A DNA stretch of 64,000 nucleotides from positions 558,001 through 622,000 of the forward strand of contig CANLZL010000002.1 in assembly GCA_947495575.1 (NCBI GenBank), given 5' to 3'. The position numbers and the translations under genes were made by a program. Below, one piece after another: positions 57,113-64,000 of the stretch (position 1 is its first letter; each line of letters opens with the position of its first letter). The DNA comes from an uncultured Nioella sp. (GTDB taxonomy: Bacteria; Pseudomonadota; Alphaproteobacteria; Rhodobacterales; Rhodobacteraceae). Under the pieces are notes generated by a model, which saw nothing but the letters and a program-made list of their open reading frames with translations, was not told the DNA's origin and ran no database searches.

Positions 57113-58027
57113 ATGGACAACCTGCAAGGGATCCTGACCGAAATCGTGCAGGAGATGGGTGCGCGCGAAGCGCGTGGAACCGTTGCCAATTACATTCCGG
57201 AACTTGCTGCCGTTGACCCCACGAAATTCGGCATTGCCGTGGCCCTGCCCGATGGGCGGGTCTTATCGTCGGGTGATACGGATGACGTATTTTCGATCCA
57301 GTCGATTTCCAAAGTGTTCACGCTTGCCATCGCCCTTGGACGTCTTGGTGATCAACTTTGGGCACGGGTTGGGCGTGAACCCTCAGGTCAGGCCTTCAAC
57401 TCCATCCTTCAACTGGAACATGAACAAGGCCGTCCGCGGAACCCGTTTATCAATGCCGGCGCAATTGCCGTGACAGACGCCATCCTTGCCGGGCATGTGC
57501 CAAAGGTAGTGTTGGGCGAAATACTGCATTTCGTTCGCACCGCCGCCGAAGATGACGACATCCACATCAACAAATCGGTGGCAAGATCTGAAACAGAAAC
57601 CGGCCATCGCAATTTCGCCCTCGCCCATTTCATGCGGGCTCATGGGCGCCTGTTCAACTCACCCGAATTGACGCTCGGCACCTATTTCCATCAATGCGCA
57701 ATTGAGATGACCTGCGAGCAACTGGCCCGCGCGGGCCGGTTCCTGACCAATGCGCCCGGAGTGCCACGCATGGTCTCACCCGACCGGGTGCGCAGGATCA
57801 ACGCCATCATGATGACGTGCGGGCATTACGACGCTTCGGGCGATTTCGCCTATCGCGTCGGCCTGCCGGGAAAAAGCGGGGTTGGCGGCGGCATCCTCTG
57901 CGTTGTGCCTGGAAAGGCTTCAATCGCCGTCTGGTCCCCTGGCCTTAACGCGCAAGGCAATTCACAACTTGGCACGGAAGCCATCGAAATGCTGGCACGT
58001 CAAATGGGCTGGTCTGTATTTGCCTAG
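57113..58027 (+). CDS. glsA: Glutaminase (GlsA family)
   Basis: 304 residues from the ATG at 57113, four bases after hisH; the ORF-track start lies inside hisH. It hydrolyses glutamine to glutamate and ammonia by a beta-lactamase-like mechanism. Catalytic S64-x-x-K67 in [10 protein letters not shown], plus [13 protein letters not shown], the [12 protein letters not shown]-type Asn block and the [21 protein letters not shown] end block. Its place between hisH and hisA is unusual. Ends overlapping the convergent DUF2147 gene by four bases. Confidence 0.95.
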   Translation: MDNLQGILTEIVQEMGAREARGTVANYIPELAAVDPTKFGIAVALPDGRVLSSGDTDDVFSIQSISKVFTLAIALGRLGDQLWARVGREPSGQAFNSILQLEHEQGRPRNPFINAGAIAVTDAILAGHVPKVVLGEILHFVRTAAEDDDIHINKSVARSETETGHRNFALAHFMRAHGRLFNSPELTLGTYFHQCAIEMTCEQLARAGRFLTNAPGVPRMVSPDRVRRINAIMMTCGHYDASGDFAYRVGLPGKSGVGGGILCVVPGKASIAVWSPGLNAQGNSQLGTEAIEMLARQMGWSVFA

Positions 58028-58413
58028 TTCACCCGGGTCCAGGTGCCGCCATCTCGGCAAATGCCCAAACGGCAGCCCCTGACCGATAACGTATTTCCGA
58101 AAATTGTGACCCGGCTGTTATAGGTCTGCCCCCGATCGGGCGAGTAAACCTGTCCTCGATATTCGCCGCTGGAATGTATCTCCATGCCAATCAGGATCTG
58201 ACGCCCTACATTATCCGAGCTGATTTGGCTTCCGTCGGGCCCGTAGGCCACGATCAGGGTCCCGCAATAGCCGTCGGCACAGGGTGCAACCTCAATCAAT
58301 CCGCTATTACCATTGTCATCTCCTGCCGTGCGCCAGCGTCCCTCTATGGGGTCAGCAAGTGCTGCAGTTGCCGTGGCGACAGTCAGGATCACAGTCAAAA
58401 AAAGACGTTTCAT
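58024..58413 (-). CDS. DUF2147 exported protein
   Basis: 129 residues from the ATG at 58413, with a signal peptide ([20 protein letters not shown]). [25 protein letters not shown] and a C-terminal [13 protein letters not shown] block with paired Cys are typical of DUF2147, a periplasmic beta-barrel-like family of unknown role. It faces backwards inside the his cluster. Confidence 0.88.
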   Translation of the reverse strand: MKRLFLTVILTVATATAALADPIEGRWRTAGDDNGNSGLIEVAPCADGYCGTLIVAYGPDGSQISSDNVGRQILIGMEIHSSGEYRGQVYSPDRGQTYNSRVTIFGNTLSVRGCRLGICRDGGTWTRVN

Positions 58414-58550
58414 CGGGTCCTCCTCCCAAATCCTGTCCTGATCCTGCGTGTTTCCGTCCCAGTCAGGCAAGGATGACGTTGCTGCCGCTTGGCAAGGCAG
58501 CGCGCTTGCTGCAAAAGGCGCGGGACGCGTTAGAATGAAAGGCCCTGACA

Positions 58551-59273
58551 ATGATCCTCTACCCTGCGATTGACCTCAAAGACGGCAATGCCGTGCGGCT
58601 TTACAAAGGCGAGATGGATCAGGCGACCGTATTTTCAGACAACCCAGCGGCACAGGCTGTTGCCTTTCAGGACGCTGGCTGTGAATGGCTTCACCTTGTT
58701 GATCTGAACGGCGCCTTTGCGGGTGAGCCTGTGAACGGTACCGCGGTGGAAGCCATCTTGGCGCAAACCTCCGTCCCTGCGCAATTGGGCGGCGGAATCC
58801 GCGATATGGCCACGATCGAAATGTGGGTCACCAAAGGCATCGCCCGCGTCATCCTCGGCACTGTTGCCGTCGAAAACCCTGACCTTGTGCGCGAGGCCGC
58901 CAAAACCTTTCCCGGAAAAGTCGCGGTCGGCATCGACGCCCGCAACGGCAAAGTGGCCACCAAAGGCTGGGCCGAGGAAACCGACGTCATGGTTACCGAT
59001 TTGGCCCGCAGTTTCGAAGATGCAGGCGTGGCCGCGATTATCTACACAGATATCAATCGCGACGGCGCAATGCAGGGCCCGAATGTCGAGGCAACGGCGG
59101 CGCTGGCCAATGCGGTCTCGATCCCCGTGATTGCCTCTGGTGGTGTGTCCTCACTTGATGATCTGCGCGCCCTGAAATCCTGCGGGGCCACACTGGATGG
59201 CGCCATTTCTGGCCGTGCTCTATACGACGGAGCCATTGATCTGGGCGAAGCGCTGAAAGTCTTGAAGGCTTAA
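58551..59273 (+). CDS. hisA: ProFAR isomerase HisA
   Basis: 240 residues. Beta/alpha barrel with the catalytic D8 in YPAIDLKDG and the second Asp in [10 protein letters not shown], phosphate-binding GGGIRD and [11 protein letters not shown]. It isomerises ProFAR to PRFAR, the substrate of HisH-HisF. AAAGG Shine-Dalgarno before the ATG; it probably has a promoter in the 137-base gap to the DUF2147 gene. Confidence 0.97.
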   Translation: MILYPAIDLKDGNAVRLYKGEMDQATVFSDNPAAQAVAFQDAGCEWLHLVDLNGAFAGEPVNGTAVEAILAQTSVPAQLGGGIRDMATIEMWVTKGIARVILGTVAVENPDLVREAAKTFPGKVAVGIDARNGKVATKGWAEETDVMVTDLARSFEDAGVAAIIYTDINRDGAMQGPNVEATAALANAVSIPVIASGGVSSLDDLRALKSCGATLDGAISGRALYDGAIDLGEALKVLKA

Positions 59274-59309
59274 ACTCTTGCTGCAGAAAGTCGCTTCGGA
59301 AATGGTACC

Positions 59310-59594
59310 TTGATAAGCTGGATCAATCGGGTTTTCACGTTCCTAACCTTTGCGCCCCTGTTGCTTTGGGCGCTTTGCGTTCTTGCTGCTATCCTTCTCG
59401 GCGCAATATTTGGCTGCCGGATTGATGAGGGCAACATCTACCCCTGCATCGTGGCAGGCCAAGATATAGGCCGATTTGCCGCGCTTGCAGGCTTTATGGC
59501 CAGTTGGGGGATCATTCTGTTCGGTGGGCTCTCAATAGTCTCAGCGATTTGTTGGGGGCTTGCCTGGGTGGTAGGTCGCCTGGCGCGACGCTAG
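59310..59594 (+). CDS. Small membrane protein within the his cluster
   Basis: 94 residues. Only a TTG (59310) can serve as start: the preceding ATG at 59302 runs into TGA, and no ATG follows until well inside the first half. Three hydrophobic segments ([60 protein letters not shown]), two periplasmic Cys and a basic tail. No family recognised. The absence of a clear Shine-Dalgarno lowers confidence. Confidence 0.5.
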   Translation: MISWINRVFTFLTFAPLLLWALCVLAAILLGAIFGCRIDEGNIYPCIVAGQDIGRFAALAGFMASWGIILFGGLSIVSAICWGLAWVVGRLARR

Positions 59595-59655
59595 GAATTG
59601 CATTCCGTGGTCTGTCTGTCTAAGAGACGGGGGAAACCTTCGTGCGGAAAAAGCC

Positions 59656-60417
59656 ATGCTGAAAACCCGGATCATCCCCTGCCTCGACGTTGCCGATGGG
59701 CGCACCGTCAAAGGCGTCAATTTCGTCGATCTGATTGATGCGGGCGACCCGGTCGAACAGGCACGTGCCTATGATGCGGCTGGCGCGGATGAGCTCTGCT
59801 TTCTTGATATTAAGGCCACGCATGAGAACCGGGGCACCATGTATGATCTGGCCACCCGTACGGCAGAACAGTGCTTCATGCCCCTGACCATTGGCGGCGG
59901 TGTCCGCACGGTTGAGGATGTGCGCAACCTGTTGCTGGCGGGCGCGGATAAGGTTAGTTTCAATTCCGCAGCTGTGGCTGACCCGACATGCGTGGCCCGC
60001 GCAGCCGACAAGTTCGGCTCTCAATGCATTGTTGTGGCCATCGACGCCAAAACCGTCGCCCCCGGAAAATGGGAGATATTCACCCATGGCGGGCGCCGAG
60101 AAACCGGAATCGACGCGGTAGAATTTGCCAAAACAGTCGTGGAAAACGGGGCCGGGGAAATCCTGCTGACCTCGATGGATCGCGACGGCACGCGGGCCGG
60201 ATTCAACTTGCCTCTGACCCGCGCGATCTCGGTTGCCGTACCGGTACCAGTCATCGCCTCCGGCGGTGTCGGCACGCTCGACCATCTTGTCGAAGGCGTC
60301 ACCAAAGGCGGCGCAAGCGCGGTTCTTGCTGCGTCGATCTTCCATTTCGGCGAATACACAATTGGCGAGGCCAAGGCCTATATGGCAGCGGCTGGAATAC
60401 CAGTGAGGATATCATGA
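59656..60417 (+). CDS. hisF: Imidazole glycerol phosphate synthase cyclase subunit HisF
   Basis: 253 residues. Barrel partner of HisH. Catalytic D11 in [10 protein letters not shown] and the second Asp in [11 protein letters not shown], phosphate loops GGGVRTVED and [11 protein letters not shown]. It overlaps hisE as ATGA, so the two are translationally coupled. Confidence 0.98.
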   Translation: MLKTRIIPCLDVADGRTVKGVNFVDLIDAGDPVEQARAYDAAGADELCFLDIKATHENRGTMYDLATRTAEQCFMPLTIGGGVRTVEDVRNLLLAGADKVSFNSAAVADPTCVARAADKFGSQCIVVAIDAKTVAPGKWEIFTHGGRRETGIDAVEFAKTVVENGAGEILLTSMDRDGTRAGFNLPLTRAISVAVPVPVIASGGVGTLDHLVEGVTKGGASAVLAASIFHFGEYTIGEAKAYMAAAGIPVRIS

Positions 60418-60722
60418 ACACGCTTGAGAAACTTGCTGCCACCATTGAGGCCCGAAAAGGCGCTGATCCATCCTCCTCTTGGACGGCCAAGCTCCTGTCC
60501 AAAGGTCCAGAGAAATGCGCCGAGAAATTTGGCGAAGAGGCGATCGAGGCCATCATTGAAGCCATCAAGGATGACAAGGCGGCGCTCACCTCGGAAGCCG
60601 CAGATGTGCTTTACCACCTTTTGGTCATGCTGGCCGTCCGCGATGTCGCCCTCTCTGATGTCTTGGCCGAACTTGACCGCCGCGAAGGCACATCCGGCAT
60701 TGATGAGAAAGCCAGCCGCTAA
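60414..60722 (+). CDS. hisE: Phosphoribosyl-ATP pyrophosphatase HisE
   Basis: 102 residues; absent from the ORF track as its own line, because a longer overlapping frame was listed (59988-60722). [29 protein letters not shown] and [16 protein letters not shown] carry the Glu/Asp metal-binding motif of the MazG-like fold. ATGA overlap with hisF. Confidence 0.97.
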   Translation: MNTLEKLAATIEARKGADPSSSWTAKLLSKGPEKCAEKFGEEAIEAIIEAIKDDKAALTSEAADVLYHLLVMLAVRDVALSDVLAELDRREGTSGIDEKASR

Positions 60723-60816
60723 CCCTTCTTCTTTGTGAAAATACCCCAGGGGGTCCGAGGGAGGATCACCTGGGCGCATCGGATGGTCGAAGGCTATTCG
60801 ATCCGACAAAAAAGCG

Positions 60817-61242
60817 CTAACTATACAATCTGGGTATCTCTATCTTCGGGCAGCGGTTTTGAATAACCTGCAATCCAGCGTCTTCAGCCATTTTTGCCGC
60901 CGACAGGTTCACAATCCCAAGCTGCATCCAGATGGTTTTTAGACCGTCGACATGCGCCAAAGCATCCTCGACAATTGCCGGGATTTCCTCGATGCGCCGA
61001 AAGATATCTATCATGTCCACAGGCTCGCTCAGGTCACGAAGCGACGCCACAACGGTCTCGCCAAACAACTTTTGCCCGGCCAGCCCAGGGTTCACGCCAA
61101 CCACGCGGTAGCCCTTGGAGACGAGGTATTGTGAGACGTAATGCGATGGCCTTGCGGGGTTAGCAGACGCGCCGACGCAAGCGATTAATCGGGTTTCGTC
61201 TAAGATTTTGCGGATGAGGTCGTCAGAAGGGGTCAAAGTCAT
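60817..61242 (-). CDS. CoA-binding (YccU-type) protein
   Basis: 141 residues. VGASANPARPSHYVSQYLVSKGYRVVGVNPGLAGQKLFGE matches the Rossmann-like CoA_binding_2 domain, followed by VDMIDIFRRIEEIPAIVEDAL and IWMQLGIVN. It resembles the N-terminal domain of succinyl-CoA synthetase-like proteins but stands alone. Role unknown. Confidence 0.88.
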   Translation of the reverse strand: MTLTPSDDLIRKILDETRLIACVGASANPARPSHYVSQYLVSKGYRVVGVNPGLAGQKLFGETVVASLRDLSEPVDMIDIFRRIEEIPAIVEDALAHVDGLKTIWMQLGIVNLSAAKMAEDAGLQVIQNRCPKIEIPRLYS

Positions 61243-61261
61243 GAGAAAAGACCTAGCACAT

Positions 61262-61297
61262 GAAAAAAGCGCCCGCAGCGGGTTTCGCGCGGGCGCC
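61262..61297 (-). terminator. Intrinsic terminator after the YHS-domain gene
   Basis: GCGCCCGC pairs with GCGGGCGC (8 bp) around a twelve-base loop, with six T on the minus strand. It lies about 120 bases past the YHS gene stop and just before the CoA-binding gene's start. Confidence 0.75.
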
Positions 61298-61417
61298 AGT
61301 ACGGAACGAGGGACAGTGATGGGCGCTCACATGTTCCGAAGTGGGCGCCATACGTTGTAATTTAGCAACTTCGTTTCGCTTTCCAAGGGGTGGAACGAAA
61401 AAGTGATTGATATTTTC

Positions 61418-61870
61418 TCAAGCAAGAATTTCCGGCCAATGCTGATCTGCCGCCGCGATGTTGCCAGGAATGTCGGTCTGCCACATGGCCCGGACGTCCA
61501 GGTTGAAGTTTAGATACAACTTGTCTTCATAAATCGTCCACGCCTCAGGCAGCGTTGGCGCGATATAGCCGCGCGACATCGCAAAGGCGCAATACCCGCC
61601 ATATTGCGGTGCGTAACGCTCCGGATCGGCGGCAAAGGCATCGCGATTGGCGGTCGACGCGAAATGCCAGGTTGCGCCATTCCATTCCGCCGCATTGGCA
61701 GACGTTCCAATCACATGCGTGCCTTGGGTGAAATAGGCGACAGGATCGGCACCACGGATGGCTGGGCCATTGTCAGAAAAAACCGGCGCGGTTGAGGCAA
61801 AGGCTATGCGCGCTGAGAACGCAAGCGGAGCGGCGGCCAATAGGCCAAGAGTGGAACGGCGTGAAAGCAT
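61418..61870 (-). CDS. YHS-domain protein, exported
   Basis: 150 residues. The N-terminus MLSRRSTLGLLAAAPLAFSARIAFA carries an SRRSTLGLL stretch that looks like a Tat signal. The YHS domain follows: AIRGADPVAYFTQG, EWNGATWHFASTANRDAFAADPERYAPQYGGYCAFAMSRG. YHS proteins are linked to heavy metals, but this variant's ligand is unknown. Confidence 0.87.
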   Translation of the reverse strand: MLSRRSTLGLLAAAPLAFSARIAFASTAPVFSDNGPAIRGADPVAYFTQGTHVIGTSANAAEWNGATWHFASTANRDAFAADPERYAPQYGGYCAFAMSRGYIAPTLPEAWTIYEDKLYLNFNLDVRAMWQTDIPGNIAAADQHWPEILA

Positions 61871-61957
61871 GGCAAGGGTCCTTTGTATCGTGTCCTCACC
61901 AAGATCATTGCTTTGGTGCGCTCAGGAAAGCCCCTTACACGCAGCTGTGAACCGTTG

Positions 61958-62293
61958 TTAGTCGAAGATATCCTCAATGACATCAAAAGCCTCGCCAAGC
62001 GCGCGTTTCCACATTGGCTTACGCGGTTTTTTACGACGTCGACGATCATCACCATCTCCGTCCCACTCGCGGGCGCGCCCACCCCAGTCATTCTGATCCC
62101 GCTTCCAATCCCCTTGCTGCGCATGACGTTGTTTTGACTTCTTTTTCTTGGATGATCGTGCTTCCGGCAGGGCCTTCATCTCGTGCAAGGGAGCGCCGCA
62201 CTTTCCACAGGCCAACTCGTGCCCGTCCCGTGCAGTCAGGCGTAGAGCGGTGCGTGACCCGCAGTAACAACAGGTTGCGATCTTGGTCGTCAT
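61958..62293 (-). CDS. Zinc-ribbon protein with charged C-terminus
   Basis: 111 residues. Two CxxC pairs (CCYCGS and CGKCGA) form a small zinc ribbon at the N-terminus, followed by a strongly basic and aspartate-rich tail (SSKKKKSKQRH, DGDGDDRRRRKKPRKP). It ends in an acidic helix (GEAFDVIEDIFD). Unrecognised family; nucleic-acid binding is plausible. 10 bases after rlmB, so probably co-transcribed. Confidence 0.75.
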   Translation of the reverse strand: MTTKIATCCYCGSRTALRLTARDGHELACGKCGAPLHEMKALPEARSSKKKKSKQRHAQQGDWKRDQNDWGGRAREWDGDGDDRRRRKKPRKPMWKRALGEAFDVIEDIFD

Positions 62294-62303
62294 CTGGTGG
62301 CCC

Positions 62304-63083
62304 TTAACTGTTTCTTGTTACAGCATATAGGGAAACTGCGGCGGCATTCGAGACGTTGAGCGACCCAAATTCGCCCGCAAATGGGATGCGGACAAGGTGA
62401 TCGCACAGTTCTTTGGTGCGCGCGCGCAAGCCGGGGCCTTCTGCTCCAAGAACAAGAGCCACGGGGCGATCATTCAGTTCGGGCACCAGCGCGTCAATTG
62501 TACCTTCCCCCTCGCCGTCCAAACCAACCAGCGTGTAACCAAGCTTGCGCAGCTCTTCCATCGCATCACCAAGGTTCTTGATCCGCAAGTAAGGTTGACG
62601 TTCCAGCGCGCCCGAGGCGGTTTTTGCCAAAGCCCCGGTTTCAGGGGCCGAATGCCGGTGTGGCGCCACAACAGCACGCGCGCCGAACACTTCGGCTGAC
62701 CGTAAAACGGCGCCAACGTTATGGGGGTCGGTCACCCTATCAAGCAGCAAAACCCTAGGGGCACCTGGGCCAGGGTCACAGGCGTCGCGCAGTTTGCCCC
62801 AATCAAGTGGCTTCACTTCCAAGGCCGCCCCCTGATGCACAGACCCCGGATCCAACGGCACCGGAAATTTCCTTGGATCCGCAATCTCTGGCTCCATCCC
62901 CGAAAAGGCAATGGCTTCGGCCAGACGGTCGGACGCGTTTTTGGTGACGACCAGACGTAACCGGTCGCGCGCCTGATTCATCAACGCATCCCGCACCGCA
63001 TGCAGACCGAACAGCCAGACTGTTTCCGCAGCAGATTTGCGTTTTGCGCGTTCTTTTTCGACGACCCAGGTTGGTTTTTTCAT
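62304..63083 (-). CDS. rlmB: 23S rRNA (guanosine-2251-2'-O)-methyltransferase RlmB
   Basis: 259 residues from the ATG at 63083 (MKKPTWVVEKERAKRK); the ORF-track start is a GTG 15 codons earlier. SpoU knot motifs are DRVTDPHNVGAVLRSAEVFGA, ALVLGAEGPGLR and VRIPFAGEFGSLNVSNAAAVSLY. The N-terminal 80 residues form the substrate-binding domain (GLHAVRDALMN). Confidence 0.93.
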   Translation of the reverse strand: MKKPTWVVEKERAKRKSAAETVWLFGLHAVRDALMNQARDRLRLVVTKNASDRLAEAIAFSGMEPEIADPRKFPVPLDPGSVHQGAALEVKPLDWGKLRDACDPGPGAPRVLLLDRVTDPHNVGAVLRSAEVFGARAVVAPHRHSAPETGALAKTASGALERQPYLRIKNLGDAMEELRKLGYTLVGLDGEGEGTIDALVPELNDRPVALVLGAEGPGLRARTKELCDHLVRIPFAGEFGSLNVSNAAAVSLYAVTRNS

Positions 63084-63227
63084 ATCGCGGCCCTCCAGAT
63101 CGGCCTTGCCGCCAGCTATGCCGCCCACCTTGGGAAAGGCAAGTGCAGATGCATGAGTTTTTCGTCTTGACGCCCTCTGCGCCGCGCATTATCCCCACCC
63201 AGCATTCAGTCGAAAGACTGAGGAAGT

Positions 63228-63311
63228 GGGCGACAGGCCGCAAGGTGTGGCAGGGGACTGTAACTCCCTCGCGGAGACGCACGCCTGGTTCGATTCCAGG
63301 GTCGCCCACCA
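63228..63311 (+). tRNA. tRNA-Tyr (GTA)
   Basis: Class II tRNA of 84 bases including CCA. Acceptor GGGCGAC/GTCGCCC is perfect, discriminator A, CCA encoded. D-stem GCC/GGC, anticodon stem GGGGA/TCCCT with loop CTGTAAC (anticodon GTA), long variable arm CGCGGAGACGC, and T-arm CCTGG-TTCGATT-CCAGG. The base after the acceptor stem is A, where T8 is usual. A 6-bp hairpin TCAGTC-GAAA-GACTGA lies seven bases upstream. Confidence 0.93.
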
Positions 63312-63597
63312 CTTTCCTTTCTCTCAGATGACCTTGGAAGCGCTCTTGAACAGAGAGAGCTATTGGACAGTTGCGTCATCCTTCTCACTAGTTCCCTCTG
63401 AAAAACCACCCGTTTCTTTGTATTTCAAACCGGTATTTCCGTTTCGGCACTTTTGGGACTCTAGTCCGTTTTTGCAAATATAAAAATGACTCCCATATTT
63501 GGAAAGTTCGTGCTAGATCATCTGCAAGAAAGCGAGACGCCTGCCAGCCACCTGCCAGATCGTTTCGTCTTCTTGAAACTCGACACGGGAGGAAAAC

Positions 63598-64000
63598 ATG
63601 TCGTTTCTGAACTACAAATTGGCCGCAGCTGTGGCCGCCATCGCGCTGACCCCGGCAATCGGGGCCGCGCAGGACTATACATTCCGTCTTGCCCATGTGA
63701 CCTCGGACCAGGAGCCCCTTCAGCAAGCCATGGAAGAGTATGTGGCGAATGTGGAAGAACGCACCGAAGGCCGTGTCAGCATCCAGATTTTCCCCAATGC
63801 GCAGCTAGGCTCGAATCCGGAAGTGTTCGAACAGGTCCGCGCGGGTGCACCGATCATCACAATTTCCGATCCCGGCTACCTCAGTGATTTCGTGCCTGAT
63901 TTTGGGGTTCTCGGTGGGCCATACCTGATGGAAGACCCGCGTGATTTCCAACGCATCGTCGAATCTGACCTCTATACCGATATGTCGGATCGTCTGCGCG
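63598..64000 (+). CDS. dctP: TRAP transporter substrate-binding protein DctP-type, 5' part
   Basis: The frame runs open off the right end of the window, so it is missing from the ORF track. 134 residues visible. Start ATG at 63598 with GGGAGGA Shine-Dalgarno. Signal peptide MSFLNYKLAAAVAAIALTPAIGAAQ, then YTFRLAHVTSDQEPLQQAMEEYVANVEERTEGRVSIQIFPNAQLGSNPEVFEQVRAG is the DctP/TRAP N-terminal signature. The ligand cannot be inferred. About 290 bases of gene-free DNA separate it from the tRNA. Confidence 0.93.
   Translation, partial: MSFLNYKLAAAVAAIALTPAIGAAQDYTFRLAHVTSDQEPLQQAMEEYVANVEERTEGRVSIQIFPNAQLGSNPEVFEQVRAGAPIITISDPGYLSDFVPDFGVLGGPYLMEDPRDFQRIVESDLYTDMSDRLR

Overview
The window is a piece of an alphaproteobacterial chromosome, most likely Rhodobacterales (the Roseobacter/Rhodobacter branch). 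The evidence is the full dcw cell-wall/division cluster with DUF2484 genes between murC and murB, a CobNST-type cobaltochelatase subunit gene (cobT), a hisB-hisH-hisA-hisF-hisE run, a single-chain pyruvate carboxylase, a TRAP transporter gene, and above all a DUF1127 gene followed by cuckoo-type small RNAs of the CcsR kind described in Rhodobacter sphaeroides. No phage, IS element, CRISPR array or resistance island was seen; most of the window is ordinary core genome.

Layout. 1-6949: the tail of an aspartate/glutamate racemase-like gene, three small exported or unknown proteins, cobT, a UbiE-like methyltransferase, an aminopeptidase P and a DUF427 protein. 6970-11075 (minus): two tandem paralogous exported proteins of unknown family, then a CLC chloride channel. 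11197-36999 (minus): the dcw cluster, read from mraZ at the right through rsmH, ftsL, ftsI, murE, murF, mraY, murD, [VOC protein], ftsW, murG, murC, [APC permease, two DUF2484 proteins, two small membrane proteins], murB, ddl, ftsQ, ftsA, ftsZ, lpxC, bamD and recN. Bracketed genes are not classical dcw members. 37000-37558 holds a MraZ-box-like array and the terminator of mrp (37559-38647).

38648-39718 is the most remarkable part. A 73-aa DUF1127 protein is followed by ten hairpins whose loops each carry a CTCCTCCC (anti-Shine-Dalgarno) motif. They form five tandem two-hairpin cuckoo RNAs, separated by small spacer hairpins, and the last hairpin is also the intrinsic terminator. An Lrp/AsnC regulator and a divergent LysE exporter follow, with a candidate operator between them.

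41085-53231: an exported TPR protein, UvrD/PcrA helicase, a DJ-1/PfpI protein with a ribbon-helix-helix partner, an FMN alpha-hydroxy-acid oxidase, pyruvate carboxylase with a strong terminator, MAPEG, TerC and a ketopantoate reductase. 53364-53670: two identical tRNA-Gly(GCC) genes, each with its own terminator. 53688-55748: a Sel1-repeat exported protein and an orphan exported protein. 55879-60722: the histidine biosynthesis cluster, interrupted by a glutaminase gene, an oppositely oriented DUF2147 gene and a small membrane protein. 60817-64000: a CoA-binding protein, a YHS-domain protein, a zinc-ribbon protein, rlmB, tRNA-Tyr(GTA), and the start of a DctP-type TRAP substrate-binding protein cut by the window edge.

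Functional assignments rest on visible motifs, lengths and gene order. No searches or folding programs could be run, and all hairpins were paired by eye.
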